64,000 nt of DNA, from positions 186,001 through 250,000 of the forward strand of contig NZ_JNXI01000003.1 of assembly GCF_000717055.1 (NCBI RefSeq), given 5' to 3'. Origin of the DNA: Streptomyces iakyrus. GTDB taxonomy: Bacteria; Actinomycetota; Actinomycetes; Streptomycetales; Streptomycetaceae. Made by a program: the position numbers and the translations under genes. The notes under the pieces are model-generated. The model had not been told where the DNA came from and made no database searches. It saw only the letters and a list, made by a program, of their open reading frames with translations. Each line of letters begins with the position of its first letter. Position 1 is the stretch's first letter. This document shows, one piece after another, positions 42,555 through 53,033 of this stretch.

Positions 42555-43779
42555 CCTCGCCGCCCGCGGCGGGACGGCGGTCCAGCGCGGCCAGGGCCCG
42601 CTGGGCGATCGGATACGTGCGGACGATCTCGCCCAGCGACGTCGAGCCCTGCGTGATCTCCTTGAACGCCTTCCACGCCGGGCGGAAGCCTGTCAGCGCC
42701 CCGTGGAACAGGCCGGGTCGGCGCTCGAACACCGTCAGCAGCCGCTTGCCGACGCTCATCTCCACCCCCAGCCCGGCCTTGACGGCGAACGCGTAGTTGA
42801 GAGCCTGCCGGCGCGTGTCCACGGCGTCGTGCGCCTCGGCGATCCGCACCGCCCACTCCCCCGCGAGCCGGCCGGAGCGCAGCGCGAAGGAGATGCCCTC
42901 GCGGGTCCACGGCTCCAGCAGCCCCGCCGCGTCGCCGCACACCAGCACCCGCCCGCGCGAGAGCGGCGAGTCGTCGGCCCGGCAGCGGGTCAGGTGCCCG
43001 GAGGAGATGCTCGGTTCGAAGCCGGCGAGGCCGAGCCGCCCGATGAACTCCTCCAAGTAGCGCTTGGTCGCGGCGCCTTCGCCGCGGGCCGAGATCACCC
43101 CGACCGTCAGGGTGTCGCCCTTGGGGAAGACCCAGCCGTAACTGCCGGGCATGGGACCCCAGTCGATGAGCACCCGGCCCTTCCAGTCCTCGGCGACGGT
43201 CTCCGGCACCGGGATCTCCGCCTCCAGGCCGAGATCCACCTGACCGAGCTTGACCCCGACGTGCGCCCCTATGCGGCTGGCACTGCCGTCCGCCCCGACG
43301 ACGGCCCGCGCGAGCACGACCTCGCCGCCCTGGAGGGCCACGGCGACCGTGCGCCGGTCCGGCACCGCCGAGCCGTGCTGCTCGACCCGCTGGACCGTGA
43401 CGCCCGTCCGCAGCTCGGCGCCCGCCTTCTGCGCGTGCTCGACCAGCTGCTGGTCGAACTCGGGCCGGTTGATCAGCCCGAACAGCATCTGCTTCGAGCG
43501 GCGCGTGCGCGTGAACCGGCCGTTGTTGGAGAACGTCACCGCGTACACCCGGTCGCGCAACGGCAGCTCGAAGCCGGGCGGCAGGGCGTCGCGTGAGGGG
43601 CCGATGATGCCGCCGCCGCACGTCTTGTACCGCGGCAGTTCGGCCTTCTCCAGCAGCAGCACGCGTCTGCCGGCCACCGCCGCCGCATAGGCGGCCGAAG
43701 CGCCCGCGGGTCCCGCGCCCACCACGACGACGTCCCACACCTGCCGCACGTCGTCCGCCGAAGAGTTCTCGCTGCTCAC
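42538..43779 (-). CDS. FAD-dependent oxidoreductase, geranylgeranyl-reductase family
   Basis: The 413-residue protein has the FAD-binding motif VVVVGAGPAGASAAYAAA, YKTCGGGI typical of geranylgeranyl reductases, and the second FAD motif VCGDAAGLLEPWTREGISFALRSG. Members saturate isoprenoid chains, for example of menaquinone or membrane lipids; the substrate is not known here. It starts at a GTG and runs convergent to the Ddn-like gene. Confidence 0.92.
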   Translation of the reverse strand: MSSENSSADDVRQVWDVVVVGAGPAGASAAYAAAVAGRRVLLLEKAELPRYKTCGGGIIGPSRDALPPGFELPLRDRVYAVTFSNNGRFTRTRRSKQMLFGLINRPEFDQQLVEHAQKAGAELRTGVTVQRVEQHGSAVPDRRTVAVALQGGEVVLARAVVGADGSASRIGAHVGVKLGQVDLGLEAEIPVPETVAEDWKGRVLIDWGPMPGSYGWVFPKGDTLTVGVISARGEGAATKRYLEEFIGRLGLAGFEPSISSGHLTRCRADDSPLSRGRVLVCGDAAGLLEPWTREGISFALRSGRLAGEWAVRIAEAHDAVDTRRQALNYAFAVKAGLGVEMSVGKRLLTVFERRPGLFHGALTGFRPAWKAFKEITQGSTSLGEIVRTYPIAQRALAALDRRPAAGGEVSSPE

Positions 43780-43969
43780 GATGGTCTACTGCTCCCGATC
43801 AAGCCGCCTGCCGCTGTCTCCCGCATCCTACGGCGGCGGTCACCGCAGGCCGCTGTGGGAGGATCGGCGACGTGGGTGGCCCTTACACGGGGCCGCGCCC
43901 ACACCACACGATCACCGCGTACCGAGAAGTACGCATCCGTACAACGTCGCACCCACGAGGAGCGTGCCC

Positions 43970-45325
43970 ATGTCGTCGAATCCGGTCGCCGAGACCGTCG
44001 CCTCGCTGATGCCCAGGGCGAAGGAGGAGCTCACCGAACTGGTGGCCTTCCGGTCGGTGGCGGACTTCGACCAGTTCCCCAGGAGCGAGAGCGAGGGCGC
44101 CGCACGCTGGGTCGCGGACGCGCTCACCGCCGAGGGCTTCCAGGACGTGGCCCTGCTCGACACCCCCGACGGCACGCAGTCGGTCTACGGCTACCTGCCC
44201 GGCCCGGCCGGCGCGAAGACCGTCCTGCTCTACGCCCACTACGACGTGCAGCCGCCGCTGGACGAAGCCGCATGGACGACGCCGCCGTTCGAGCTGACCG
44301 AGCGGGACGGGCGCTGGTACGGACGCGGAGCCGCCGACTGCAAGGGCGGCCTGATCATGCACCTGCTGGCGCTGCGCGCGCTGAAGGCGAACGGCGGGAT
44401 CCCCGTCGGCGTCAAGGTGATCGCCGAGGGCTCCGAGGAGATGGGCACGGGCGGTCTGGAGCGCTACGCCGAGGCCCACCCCGAGCTGCTCGCGGCGGAC
44501 ACGATCGTCATCGGCGACGCGGGCAACTTCCGCGCCGGTCTGCCGACCGTGACCTCCACCCTGCGCGGCATGACGCTCGTCCGCGTACGGATCGACACGC
44601 TCGCGGGCAACCTGCACTCCGGCCAGTTCGGCGGCGCGGCACCCGACGCGCTGGCCGCGCTGATCCGGGTCCTGGACTCGCTGCGCGCCGAGGACGGTTC
44701 GACGACCGTCGAGGGGCTCTCCGGCGGCGCTGCCTGGGAGGGTCTGGAGTACGGGGAGGAGCAGTTCCGGCAGGACGCCAAGGTGCTCGACGGTGTGGAG
44801 CTGATCGGGTCCGGTACGGTCGCCGACCGGATCTGGGCGCGCCCGGCCGTCACGGTCATCGGCATCGACTGCCCGCCGGTCGTCGGTGCCACCCCGTCCG
44901 TGCAGGCGAGTGCCCGGGCGCTGATCAGTCTGCGGGTGCCGCCGGGGGTGGACGCGGGCGAGGCGACCAAGCTGCTCCAGGCGCACCTGGAGACGCACAC
45001 GCCGTGGGGTGCGCGGGTGAGCACCGAGCAGATCGGTGAGGGCCAGGCGTTCCGCGCCGACACCGGCAGTCCGGCGTACCAGGCCATGGCGGCGGCGATG
45101 GCGGTCGCCTACCCGGGCCAGGAGATGCAGTACGCGGGGCAGGGCGGCTCGATCCCGCTGTGCAACACGCTGGCCGCCCTCTACCCGAGCGCGGAGATCC
45201 TGCTCATCGGGCTGAGCGAGCCGGAGGCGCAGATCCACGCGGTGAACGAGAGTGTGTCCCCCGACGAGCTGGAGCGCCTGTCGGTGGCGGAGGCGCTGTT
45301 CCTGCGCAACTACGCGGCCGGCTGA
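43970..45325 (+). CDS. M20-family dipeptidase
   Basis: The 451-residue protein shows the M20 metal and catalytic motifs YAHYDVQPP (metal His and catalytic Asp), GRGAADCKGG (bridging Asp), EGSEEMGTGG (catalytic Glu pair) and IGDAG. It is a cytosolic zinc or cobalt dipeptidase that would release free amino acids from dipeptides. The ATG follows GAGGAG. A peptide ABC importer is encoded just downstream on the other strand, a functionally fitting neighbour. Confidence 0.94.
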   Translation: MSSNPVAETVASLMPRAKEELTELVAFRSVADFDQFPRSESEGAARWVADALTAEGFQDVALLDTPDGTQSVYGYLPGPAGAKTVLLYAHYDVQPPLDEAAWTTPPFELTERDGRWYGRGAADCKGGLIMHLLALRALKANGGIPVGVKVIAEGSEEMGTGGLERYAEAHPELLAADTIVIGDAGNFRAGLPTVTSTLRGMTLVRVRIDTLAGNLHSGQFGGAAPDALAALIRVLDSLRAEDGSTTVEGLSGGAAWEGLEYGEEQFRQDAKVLDGVELIGSGTVADRIWARPAVTVIGIDCPPVVGATPSVQASARALISLRVPPGVDAGEATKLLQAHLETHTPWGARVSTEQIGEGQAFRADTGSPAYQAMAAAMAVAYPGQEMQYAGQGGSIPLCNTLAALYPSAEILLIGLSEPEAQIHAVNESVSPDELERLSVAEALFLRNYAAG

Positions 45326-45340
45326 CCGCTCCCCACTCCG

Positions 45341-45382
45341 GCAGAAGGCCCCCGTCCTCGGCGGATCCAAGGGGCCTTCTGC
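45341..45382. terminator. Bidirectional terminator between dipeptidase and peptide transporter operon
   Basis: GCAGAAGGCCCC (45341-45352) pairs perfectly with GGGGCCTTCTGC (45371-45382). It separates two convergent transcription units. Confidence 0.88.
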
Positions 45383-45427
45383 TCGACACCTCTCGCACCC
45401 CCGCCGGCATGATCGGGCGCACAGGTC

Positions 45428-46525
45428 CTAGCCGAGCGCCGGGTCCAGGACGATGTCCTCCTCGCGCGCGGCGACCGTGGGCTCCTCGGGGAAGTGGCAG
45501 GCGGTGAGATGGCCCGTGGGGCTGCCCTCCGCCCGGGCCAGAGGCGGTTCCTCGGTGGCGCACTTGTCCTGTGCCTTCCAGCAGCGGGTGCGGAAGCGGC
45601 AGCCGGAGGGCGGGTCGATCGGGGACGGCACGTCCCCGGCCAGCCGGATGCGTTCGCGCCGCTCCACGGCGTCCGGGTCGGCCTCGGGCACGGCGGACAG
45701 CAGCGCGTGCGTGTAGGGGTGCCGGGGCCGGGTGTAGAGCGACTCCCGCTCGGCGACCTCCACGATCTTGCCGAGGTACATCACGGCGACCCGCTCGGAG
45801 AAGTGCCGTACCACGGCCAGGTCGTGGGCGATGAAGACGAAGGCGATGCCGAACTCCCGCTGGAGGTCCTGGAGCAGGTTGACGACCTGCGCCTGGATGG
45901 AGACGTCCAGCGCCGACACCGGCTCGTCGGCCACGATCAGCTTCGGCCGCAGGGCGAGGGCGCGGGCGATGCCGATGCGCTGGCGCTGGCCGCCGGAGAA
46001 CTCGTTCGGATAGCGGTTGTAGTGCTCGGGGTTGAGACCCACCGTCTCCAGCAGTTCCTGGGCGCGCTTCTTGTGCCCCTGGGGCGGGTTGATGCCGTTG
46101 AGCCGCATCGGCGTCTCGATGATGGTGCCGACGGTGTGCCGGGGGTTCAGCGACGAGTACGGGTCCTGGAAGATCATCTGGAGGTTGCGCCGGGCCTCCT
46201 GCATCCGCCCGGGCGACCGGTGCGTGATGTCCTCGCCGTCGAACACGACGGAGCCGCCGGTGGGTTCGAGCAGCCGGGTGATCAGCCGGCCCGTGGTCGA
46301 CTTGCCGCAGCCGGACTCGCCGACCAGGCCCAGCGACTCACCGGGCCCGACCGAGAAGTCGATGCCGTCGACGGCCCGGACGGCCCCGATCTGGCGCTGG
46401 AAGATGATGCCCTGCCGGATGGGGAAGTGCTTCTGCAGACCGCGCACCTCCAGCAGGTTCTCGCCGGTGTGCTCGGCGGCGGGGCGGTCGGTGCTCTGCC
46501 CGGTGCGGGGCTCGGTGGTGCTCAC
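45428..46525 (-). CDS. Oligopeptide ABC transporter ATP-binding protein (DppF/OppF type)
   Basis: The 365-residue ATPase has Walker [10 protein letters not shown], signature LSGGQ-equivalent FSGGQRQR, Walker B LIVADEP and the oligopeptide C-terminal Cys-rich tail ([23 protein letters not shown]) that in this family can hold an iron-sulfur cluster. It is the last gene of a five-gene operon. The GTG start follows AAAGGGA. Confidence 0.95.
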   Translation of the reverse strand: MSTTEPRTGQSTDRPAAEHTGENLLEVRGLQKHFPIRQGIIFQRQIGAVRAVDGIDFSVGPGESLGLVGESGCGKSTTGRLITRLLEPTGGSVVFDGEDITHRSPGRMQEARRNLQMIFQDPYSSLNPRHTVGTIIETPMRLNGINPPQGHKKRAQELLETVGLNPEHYNRYPNEFSGGQRQRIGIARALALRPKLIVADEPVSALDVSIQAQVVNLLQDLQREFGIAFVFIAHDLAVVRHFSERVAVMYLGKIVEVAERESLYTRPRHPYTHALLSAVPEADPDAVERRERIRLAGDVPSPIDPPSGCRFRTRCWKAQDKCATEEPPLARAEGSPTGHLTACHFPEEPTVAAREEDIVLDPALG

Positions 46526-46551
46526 GGCATGGTCCCTTTCGTCCGCCGCCG

Positions 46552-47652
46552 TCACTGCGCGGCCCGTGCGGCTGCGGCGCCCCGGTCGTCCGGACCGTCC
46601 CCGCCGCGGATCTCCTGCTTGGCGTCGTCGCTGAGATGGCACGCGGCGAGGTGCCGTTCGCTGCCGGAGACGAGGCGCAGCTCGGGCCGCTCGGCCGTGC
46701 AACGGCCCTGAGGAACCCAGCCCTTGTAGGCGCAGCGGGGATGGAAGGCGCAGCCGTCCGGCAGGTTGATCAGGCTGGGCGGGCTGCCGGGGATCGGGTT
46801 GAGCCGTTCGCCGACGTCGCCGCCGAGGTGCGGCATCGACTGCAACAGACCCCAGGTGTAGGGGTGCTGGGGGCCCTTGAGGACGTCGCGGGTGGTGCCG
46901 TACTCGATGCGGCGGCCGCCGTACATCACCAGGATGTCGTCGGCGACGTCGGCGACCACGCCGAGGTCGTGCGTGATGATGACGACGGCCGAGCCGAACT
47001 CCTCCTGGAGGTCGCGGATCAGGTCCAGGATCTGCGCCTGGACGGTGACGTCCAGGGCGGTGGTGGGCTCGTCGGCGATGAGCAGCTCCGGGTCGCACAC
47101 CAGCGACATGGCGATCATGGCGCGCTGGCGCATGCCGCCGGAGAACTGGTGCGGGTAGTCCCTGACCCGGCGCTCGGGCTGCGGGATGCCGACCCGCTTC
47201 AGCATCTCCACCGCGCGGTCCCTGGCCTCCTTCTTGGAGACTTTGTGGTGCACCCGGTAGGCCTCGGCGATCTGCGAGCCGACGGTGAAGAAGGGGTGCA
47301 GCGCGGACAGCGGATCCTGGAAGATCATGGAGACCGAGCGGCCGCGCAGGGCACGCATCCGGGCCTCGGGCAGGGCGACGAGTTCCCTGCCCTCCAGCCA
47401 GATCTCGCCGCTGACCTGGGCGCGGGTGCCCTTGTGCAGTCCGAGCAGGGCCAGTGAGGTCACCGACTTGCCGGAGCCGGACTCGCCGACGATGCCGAGG
47501 GTCCTGCCCTTCTCCAGGGTGAAGGAGACGCCGTCGACGGACTTGACGAGGCCGTCCTCGGTCGGGAAATGCACCTTCAGGTCGCGCACGTCGAGGAAGG
47601 GTGCGGGCGCGGGTGCGACATCCGCGGGCTGCGGTGAGGTCTGAACGGACAC
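46552..47652 (-). CDS. Oligopeptide ABC transporter ATP-binding protein (DppD/OppD type)
   Basis: The 366-residue ATPase has [19 protein letters not shown] and [14 protein letters not shown], plus the C-terminal oligo_HPY part with [14 protein letters not shown]. It pairs with the DppF-type subunit encoded next. The GTG start is 26 bases after the permease stop. Confidence 0.95.
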   Translation of the reverse strand: MSVQTSPQPADVAPAPAPFLDVRDLKVHFPTEDGLVKSVDGVSFTLEKGRTLGIVGESGSGKSVTSLALLGLHKGTRAQVSGEIWLEGRELVALPEARMRALRGRSVSMIFQDPLSALHPFFTVGSQIAEAYRVHHKVSKKEARDRAVEMLKRVGIPQPERRVRDYPHQFSGGMRQRAMIAMSLVCDPELLIADEPTTALDVTVQAQILDLIRDLQEEFGSAVVIITHDLGVVADVADDILVMYGGRRIEYGTTRDVLKGPQHPYTWGLLQSMPHLGGDVGERLNPIPGSPPSLINLPDGCAFHPRCAYKGWVPQGRCTAERPELRLVSGSERHLAACHLSDDAKQEIRGGDGPDDRGAAAARAAQ

Positions 47653-47678
47653 GGGTGTTCCTAAGGACGAAGAAGGGC

Positions 47679-48671
47679 TCAGGCGAGGCGCACGCGGGGG
47701 TCGACGAGGCCGTACACGAGGTCGACGACGACGTTGGCGAGGACGACGAACGTCGCGGCGAAGAGCGTGGTGCCGAGGATGACCGGCAGGTCGGAATTCT
47801 GCACGGAGTCGACCGCGAGCTTGCCGATGCCGTTGATGCCGAACACCGACTCGGTGATGACCGCGGAGCCGCCGATCAGGGAGCCGACGTCCATGCCGAA
47901 GATGGTGATGATGGGGGTGATGGCGGCTCGCAGGCCGTGCTTGAGGACGACGGTGGCCGCCGGCAGGCCCTTGGCGCGGGCGGTGCGCATGTAGTCCTCG
48001 GCGAAGACCTCCAGCATGGAGGAGCGGGTGAGCCTGGTGTACATCGCGAGGTAGACGATGACGAGGGTGATCCACGGCAGGATCAGGCCCTTGAACCAGC
48101 CGGCCGGGTCCTCGGTGATCGGGGTGTAGCCGGACGTCGGCAGGACCTGGAACTTGTCGACGAAGAGGTACAGCAGGAGCAGACCGATGAAGTAGATCTG
48201 CACCGACACGCCGAACAGGGCGAGTCCCACCGCCGCCTTGTCGGCGGCCCTGCCCCGGCGCACCGCCGCGACGGTGCCGAGGCCGACGCCCAGGACCAGG
48301 AAGGCCACCGCCGCGCCGAGACCGAGGGAGAGGTCCGCCGGGAAGTCCGACAGCAGGGTGGTCAGGACGGGGGTGTCGGTCTGGAAGGAGACGCCGAGAC
48401 AGGGCGCGCCGCAGTGGATGCGCACGCTCTGGTCGCCGAAGTCACGGCCGACGAACAGTCCCTTGAGGAACTCCCAGTACTGGGTCAGGTAGCTCTGGTC
48501 CAGGCCCAGCGAGTGCTTGATCTCCGCCAGGCGCGAGGGCGAGCAGGTCTTTCCGCAGGCCAGGAGTGCGGGGTCGGACGGCAGCGCGAAGAAGATGAAG
48601 AAGGTGATCGTGGTGATCACCAGCATGATCAGGGCCGCTGCCAGCAGGCGTCTGATGAGGTAACGAAACAT
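47679..48671 (-). CDS. Oligopeptide ABC transporter permease (DppB type)
   Basis: The 330-residue protein has six membrane helices, an N-terminal DppB/OppB region ([25 protein letters not shown] read as the first helix) and the ATPase-contact loop [13 protein letters not shown]. Its long periplasmic loop after helix 1 contains four Cys ([16 protein letters not shown]), which could form disulfides and is a little unusual. Confidence 0.95.
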   Translation of the reverse strand: MFRYLIRRLLAAALIMLVITTITFFIFFALPSDPALLACGKTCSPSRLAEIKHSLGLDQSYLTQYWEFLKGLFVGRDFGDQSVRIHCGAPCLGVSFQTDTPVLTTLLSDFPADLSLGLGAAVAFLVLGVGLGTVAAVRRGRAADKAAVGLALFGVSVQIYFIGLLLLYLFVDKFQVLPTSGYTPITEDPAGWFKGLILPWITLVIVYLAMYTRLTRSSMLEVFAEDYMRTARAKGLPAATVVLKHGLRAAITPIITIFGMDVGSLIGGSAVITESVFGINGIGKLAVDSVQNSDLPVILGTTLFAATFVVLANVVVDLVYGLVDPRVRLA

Positions 48672-48745
48672 GGGGTGCCGGGACCTGACGTGAGTGGGAT
48701 ACCCGCCGGCGGCCGGGGCCGCCGGCGGGGTCTAGAGGAGGTACG

Positions 48746-50422
48746 TCACTTCTTGATGTAGACGTGGACCAGGCTCGGCTCGGCCACGATCGTGTCGGGG
48801 ATGACCCCGCCGACCTTGGAGCCGGACATTTCGCTGAAGTTCATGTACATCAGCGGGACCACGGCGGCGTCCTTCAGGATCTGCTGGTCCATCTGGCCGT
48901 AGGTGGCGTTGCGCTGCTTGACGTCGGCCGTCTTGGCGGCCTTGTCGATCAGCGCGTTGACCTTCGGGTCGTTCAGGTAGGACAGGTCCTGGTTGGCCTG
49001 TGGGTTCTTCTTGATCAGCCGGCCGTCGAAGAGGGTGGGCAGCACTGTGGAGGCGTTCGGCCAGTCGGCGATCCAGTCGCCCCAGGTCAGGTCGTACTGG
49101 TTCTTCGTGTTGTTGATGGTGCTGAAGTAGCTCGACGCGTCGATCGGGGTGATGTTCACCTTGATGCCGATGCGCTCCAGCGCGGTTTTCACGGCGTCGG
49201 CGAAGTGCTCCTCGGTGGGGGTGTTCTCCACCGCGATCGACATGGTCGGCTTCGGGTTGCCCGCCTGCTTCATCAGCTCCTTGGCCTTGGCCAGGTTGCC
49301 CGCCGGGTTGGCGCTGTACAGGTTGAACTTCTTGTAGCCGCCAATGCCGGGGCTCAGCATGGTGGTGGCGTAGTCGCCGTAGGCGGAGCCGCCGAAGGCG
49401 CCGCGGACCGTGGTCTTGTCGACGGCGTACTCGATCGCCTGACGGACCTTCAGGTTCTTGACGCGGGTGGTGTTGATGGCCAGGTAGTTGATGCCAGGGG
49501 CGGGGATTTTGTAGTAACGGCTCTTCAGCGAGGAGTCGTTGGCCAGCTGGGCCAGGTCCGAGCCCGCGATCGGCCACTGCTGGATCGATGTCTGTGCGGT
49601 GCCCGCGTCGGCCTTGATCTGCTGGTCGATGGCCGACTCGTCCTGGCCGAACCGGACGTCCATCCCGTCGACGTTCTGCTGCCGGATCGGGTCGGTCGAC
49701 TGCGACCAGTGGGTGTTCCTGGCGAGGACCAGTTCCTTGTTCTTGGTGTACGACTTGATCATGTACGGGCCGTCGGCCCACACATGGGTGTCGTAGGTCG
49801 AGCCGGTGTCATGGGCCTTGGGCACCGCCGACCAGCCGGGCATCGTGGTGGTCTCGTTGAAGTCGGCCACCGGCTGGTTCAGGTGGAAGACGACGGTGTA
49901 CTTGTCCGGCGTCTGGATGGAGTCCAGTTGCTTGCCCTTGTAGGGGCCCTTGTAGTCGGCGCCGCCGACGAGCCACTGGGACGCGTAGGGCGGGCCGCCG
50001 TTGATGTCGGGCGAGAAGAACCGCTCGACGCCGTACTTGACGTCCTGTGCGGTGACCTCGGTGCCGTCCTGGTATTTGACACCGTGCCGGAGGTGGAAGG
50101 TCCAGACGGTGGCGCCCTTGGACGGCGTTCCGGTGTCGGTGGCGAGGTCGCCGACCAGCTTGGGGGTCGCTCCCGTCTCGTCCCAGCCGGTGAGGGTGCG
50201 GACGATCTCCTGGTCCATGCTCTGACCCTCGGTCGTGTAGACGCGCTGGGGGTCGAGATGGTCGAAGTCCGCCTTGTCGAGGATGGTCAGCGTGCCGCCC
50301 TTGCCGGGGGCGCCGCCGGCGCTGCTGCCGGAGGACCCTCCGCATGCGGTGGCCCCCAGGGCGATCATCACGGCTGAGGCCGTGAGAGCGACCGTGCGCG
50401 ATCTGCGCGTGCTGCGCGTCAT
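48746..50422 (-). CDS. Peptide-binding lipoprotein (DppA/OppA type)
   Basis: The 558-residue protein has a lipoprotein signal ending LGATAC (Cys near residue 27) and a family 5 solute-binding domain ([52 protein letters not shown] absent as expected). It delivers peptides to the permeases. Its position between the two permease genes is a rearranged order compared with the common A-B-C-D-F arrangement. Confidence 0.94.
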   Translation of the reverse strand: MTRSTRRSRTVALTASAVMIALGATACGGSSGSSAGGAPGKGGTLTILDKADFDHLDPQRVYTTEGQSMDQEIVRTLTGWDETGATPKLVGDLATDTGTPSKGATVWTFHLRHGVKYQDGTEVTAQDVKYGVERFFSPDINGGPPYASQWLVGGADYKGPYKGKQLDSIQTPDKYTVVFHLNQPVADFNETTTMPGWSAVPKAHDTGSTYDTHVWADGPYMIKSYTKNKELVLARNTHWSQSTDPIRQQNVDGMDVRFGQDESAIDQQIKADAGTAQTSIQQWPIAGSDLAQLANDSSLKSRYYKIPAPGINYLAINTTRVKNLKVRQAIEYAVDKTTVRGAFGGSAYGDYATTMLSPGIGGYKKFNLYSANPAGNLAKAKELMKQAGNPKPTMSIAVENTPTEEHFADAVKTALERIGIKVNITPIDASSYFSTINNTKNQYDLTWGDWIADWPNASTVLPTLFDGRLIKKNPQANQDLSYLNDPKVNALIDKAAKTADVKQRNATYGQMDQQILKDAAVVPLMYMNFSEMSGSKVGGVIPDTIVAEPSLVHVYIKK

Positions 50423-50501
50423 TGAGGAAACTCCGTTTCTTGCTACGGGCTCGACGGCCGTTCGTGGGGCCGCCTGGCCGATATTCGGGGGGTGGCTCGG
50501 G

Positions 50502-51533
50502 TCAGCCGCGCCGGGCGCGGGGGTCCAGAGCGTCCCGGACGCCGTCCCCCAGGAGGTTGAGCGCCAGGACCAGGAGGAAGAGCAGGACGCCGGGCACGAA
50601 GAGGTACATCGGGTCCTGAAGGAAGAACTGCGAGGCGTCCGACAACAGGGCGCCCCAGTCGGGGTTGGGCGGGATGACGCCGACGCCCAGGTAGGACAGG
50701 GCCGCCTCGGTGGTGATGTTCTGCGGGACGGCGAGCGCGAAGGAGATGAGGATCGGCGCCCACAGGTTGGGCAGCAGCTGCCGGAAGAGGATGTGCCGGC
50801 GGCCGGCGCTCATCAGCCGCGCCGCGTCGACGAACTCCCGCTCGCGCAGGGACAGTACCTGCCCGCGCACCAGACGGGCGGTGTACGCCCAGGCGAAGAC
50901 GGCGATGTTGAGGACCAGGACGAGCAGCCGGAGGTTCTCGTCGGTGCCGCCGTGGCTGTTGGTCTGCAGCGCGTTCTGGATCACCGGGGTGAGCGCGATG
51001 ATGAACAGCAGCTGCGGGAACGCCAGCATCACGTCCATGATCCGCGAGAGCAGGGAGTCGACCCAGCCGCCGAAGTATCCGGCGGCGAGCCCGGCGACGA
51101 CGCCGACCGCGGTGGACAGCACGGCCGAGGCGAATCCCACGTAGAGGGAGGTGCGCAGGCCGTAGACGATACGGGCGAACAGGTCGTAGCCGGTGCCCGG
51201 TTCGACGCCGAGCAGATGCTGGGCGCTGACGCCGCCCAGCGATCCGTAAGGGAAGTTGCCCGTGTCCGGATTGATCGCCTTGTTGTCGGGGGTGATCGGC
51301 CCCCAGCCGGTCAGTGCGGTGAGCACGGGCGCGAGGAGCGCGATCGCGATGAACAGGAGGGTGGCCACCAGGGCGGCCGTGGTGACCTTGTCCCGCCTGA
51401 TCCGCCGCCAGGCCATCCGGGCCGGTGAGCGGCCGGCGACAACCGTGCCGCCGGGTCTGGAGTCCTGCGTCGACGGCTCGGTCAGCAGTGTGGTGCCGCC
51501 GCCGGTGTCGACCGGCTGGTGTTGCGTGGTCAT
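50502..51533 (-). CDS. Oligopeptide ABC transporter permease (DppC type)
   Basis: The 343-residue protein has the OppC N-terminal domain (MAWRRIRRDKVTTAALVATLLF), a DLFARIVYGLRTSLYVG segment and the ATPase-contact loop EFVDAARLMSAGRRHILFRQLLP. It is the first gene of the operon. The start MTTQHQPVDTGGG is preferred; a longer reading to 51620 is less likely. The 65-residue N-terminal tail is unusually long and hydrophilic. Confidence 0.94.
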   Translation of the reverse strand: MTTQHQPVDTGGGTTLLTEPSTQDSRPGGTVVAGRSPARMAWRRIRRDKVTTAALVATLLFIAIALLAPVLTALTGWGPITPDNKAINPDTGNFPYGSLGGVSAQHLLGVEPGTGYDLFARIVYGLRTSLYVGFASAVLSTAVGVVAGLAAGYFGGWVDSLLSRIMDVMLAFPQLLFIIALTPVIQNALQTNSHGGTDENLRLLVLVLNIAVFAWAYTARLVRGQVLSLREREFVDAARLMSAGRRHILFRQLLPNLWAPILISFALAVPQNITTEAALSYLGVGVIPPNPDWGALLSDASQFFLQDPMYLFVPGVLLFLLVLALNLLGDGVRDALDPRARRG

Positions 51534-51839
51534 CGTACGGACATCCCGGATCTGCCCCTGAGGCAAGGAAATTGGGTGGCGGTCGTTGTTTCCGCCGTGA
51601 GACTCTGCGGACTTTCGCAACGGCGTGCGAGCCCGGTCAAGCCGCGCAGGGGCGAGAAAAGGGATTGTTTGCGGTCATGGAAAAGTGTTGACGAGAGCGG
51701 GGAATGTGATTACCCGTCGCGTGAATGTTTGCGGGAGATTCCTTGGGCAGTGATTGGCCGTGACTCCTGCGTTGTTTCCTTTTGCTTTTCCCTCGGAATC
51801 CCCCGTGCCGGGTAAAGGACGGGGGCGGCGGGCCGGGCG
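51534..51839. other. Lower-GC upstream region of the peptide transporter operon
   Basis: This roughly 300-base stretch between the peptide-transporter operon and the NUDIX-fusion gene holds no recognised gene. From about 51640 to 51800 it is much richer in A and T than its surroundings (for example GATTGTTTGCGGTCATGG and TTTCCTTTTGCTTTTCCC). It must contain the operon promoter on the reverse strand, but no clear -35/-10 pair was identified. Confidence 0.5.
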
Positions 51840-52883
51840 TCAGCCGACCGGCACCCCGGCCTCCAGGTAGAGCGCCGCTCCGCGTTCGCGTGCCCTCAGG
51901 GCCCAGCGCAGCCGCTCGTAGCGCACCGGGGGCAGCAGCTCCGCGGCCTCCTCCTCGGTGACGAAACGCCAGGCGCGCAGCTCCGGGCCGGGCAGCAGCA
52001 GCCGCCCCGCCTCGGCGGAATCGAGGAGGCCGCCGTCGAAGAGGAGCCGCAGACCGCCGTAGCCCGGGGGCGCGGGGCGCTCCCAGTCGACGACGAGCAG
52101 GCCCGGCACCTCGTCGAGGCTGAGGCCGGTCTCCTCGGCGACCTCGCGCATCCCGGCGCGTGCGGGCGCCTCACCGGGTTCGACGACGCCACCGGGAAAC
52201 TCCCAGCCGGCCTTGTACGTGGGGTCGACGAGCAGCACCCGGTCCTGCTCGTCGAAGAGGAGCACTCCGGCGGCGACGGTCTCGGCGGTGGGCTCGGGCG
52301 TCTGCACGATGTCGCAGACGGGCACGGCACCGCTGGTGACGGCCTCGGCGATCCGGACCGCCGTCTCGTACGGCGTGAGGTCGCTGGTGTCGACCGGGTG
52401 GGCGTCGCCGATGAGCCAGGAGGCGAGCGCGGCCCGGTACGGCTCGATGTGGTCGTAGGACCACTGGCGTATTCGCAGGTCACCGTCGGGCAGGTCCCGC
52501 GGGATCTCACGGCCCGCTATCCGCTCCCGCAGTATCGTTTCAGCCGGAGCGAGCAGGATGTGGCTGACCGGAATCCTGCGCGCGGCCAGGCCGCCGAAGA
52601 TCTCGTCGCGGTACTCCTGGCGCAGCAGGGTCATGGGGACCACGAGGGTCCCGCCGAGCTCGGCGAGCATCGCGGCCGCCGTGTCGATCACCAGCCGTCG
52701 CCAGATCGGCAGGTCCTGGAAGTCGCCGGCCTCGGCGAGGTGTTTGGGTGGCAGCAGGTGGGCGAGCGCGCCGCCGACGACCTCCGGGTCGAAGAGCGTG
52801 CTGTTCGGGATCAGTTCGATCAGTTCCCGTGCGGTGGTGGTCTTCCCCGCACCGAACGCGCCGTTGATCCAGACGACGGTCAC
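51840..52883 (-). CDS. P-loop kinase-like plus NUDIX hydrolase fusion
   Basis: The 347-residue protein combines two domains. Residues 1-185 are an AAA/zeta-toxin-like P-loop domain with Walker A NGAFGAGKTTTAREL and a VPMTLLRQEYRDEIF segment. Residues about 205-345 are a NUDIX domain with a complete box (GGVVEPGEAPARAGMREVAEETGL read as GX5EX7REVXEEXGL). One half may phosphorylate and the other hydrolyse a nucleotide derivative. The GTG start follows AGAGGGGGA. Separate versions of the P-loop domain are common in Streptomyces; fusion to NUDIX is less so. Confidence 0.85.
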   Translation of the reverse strand: MTVVWINGAFGAGKTTTARELIELIPNSTLFDPEVVGGALAHLLPPKHLAEAGDFQDLPIWRRLVIDTAAAMLAELGGTLVVPMTLLRQEYRDEIFGGLAARRIPVSHILLAPAETILRERIAGREIPRDLPDGDLRIRQWSYDHIEPYRAALASWLIGDAHPVDTSDLTPYETAVRIAEAVTSGAVPVCDIVQTPEPTAETVAAGVLLFDEQDRVLLVDPTYKAGWEFPGGVVEPGEAPARAGMREVAEETGLSLDEVPGLLVVDWERPAPPGYGGLRLLFDGGLLDSAEAGRLLLPGPELRAWRFVTEEEAAELLPPVRYERLRWALRARERGAALYLEAGVPVG

Positions 52884-53033
52884 AGGTCCCCCTCTTCTGT
52901 TGGCCCCCTGAGGCTTGCCCGCTCCACCCTGCCACGGAAACCAGCCGCAGTTGAGGGCGCACATGACGACGGCGCCGACGCCCCCCCTCACGCGGGGAGC
53001 GCCGACGCCGTGGGCCGAAGCCGGGGCGGCTCG

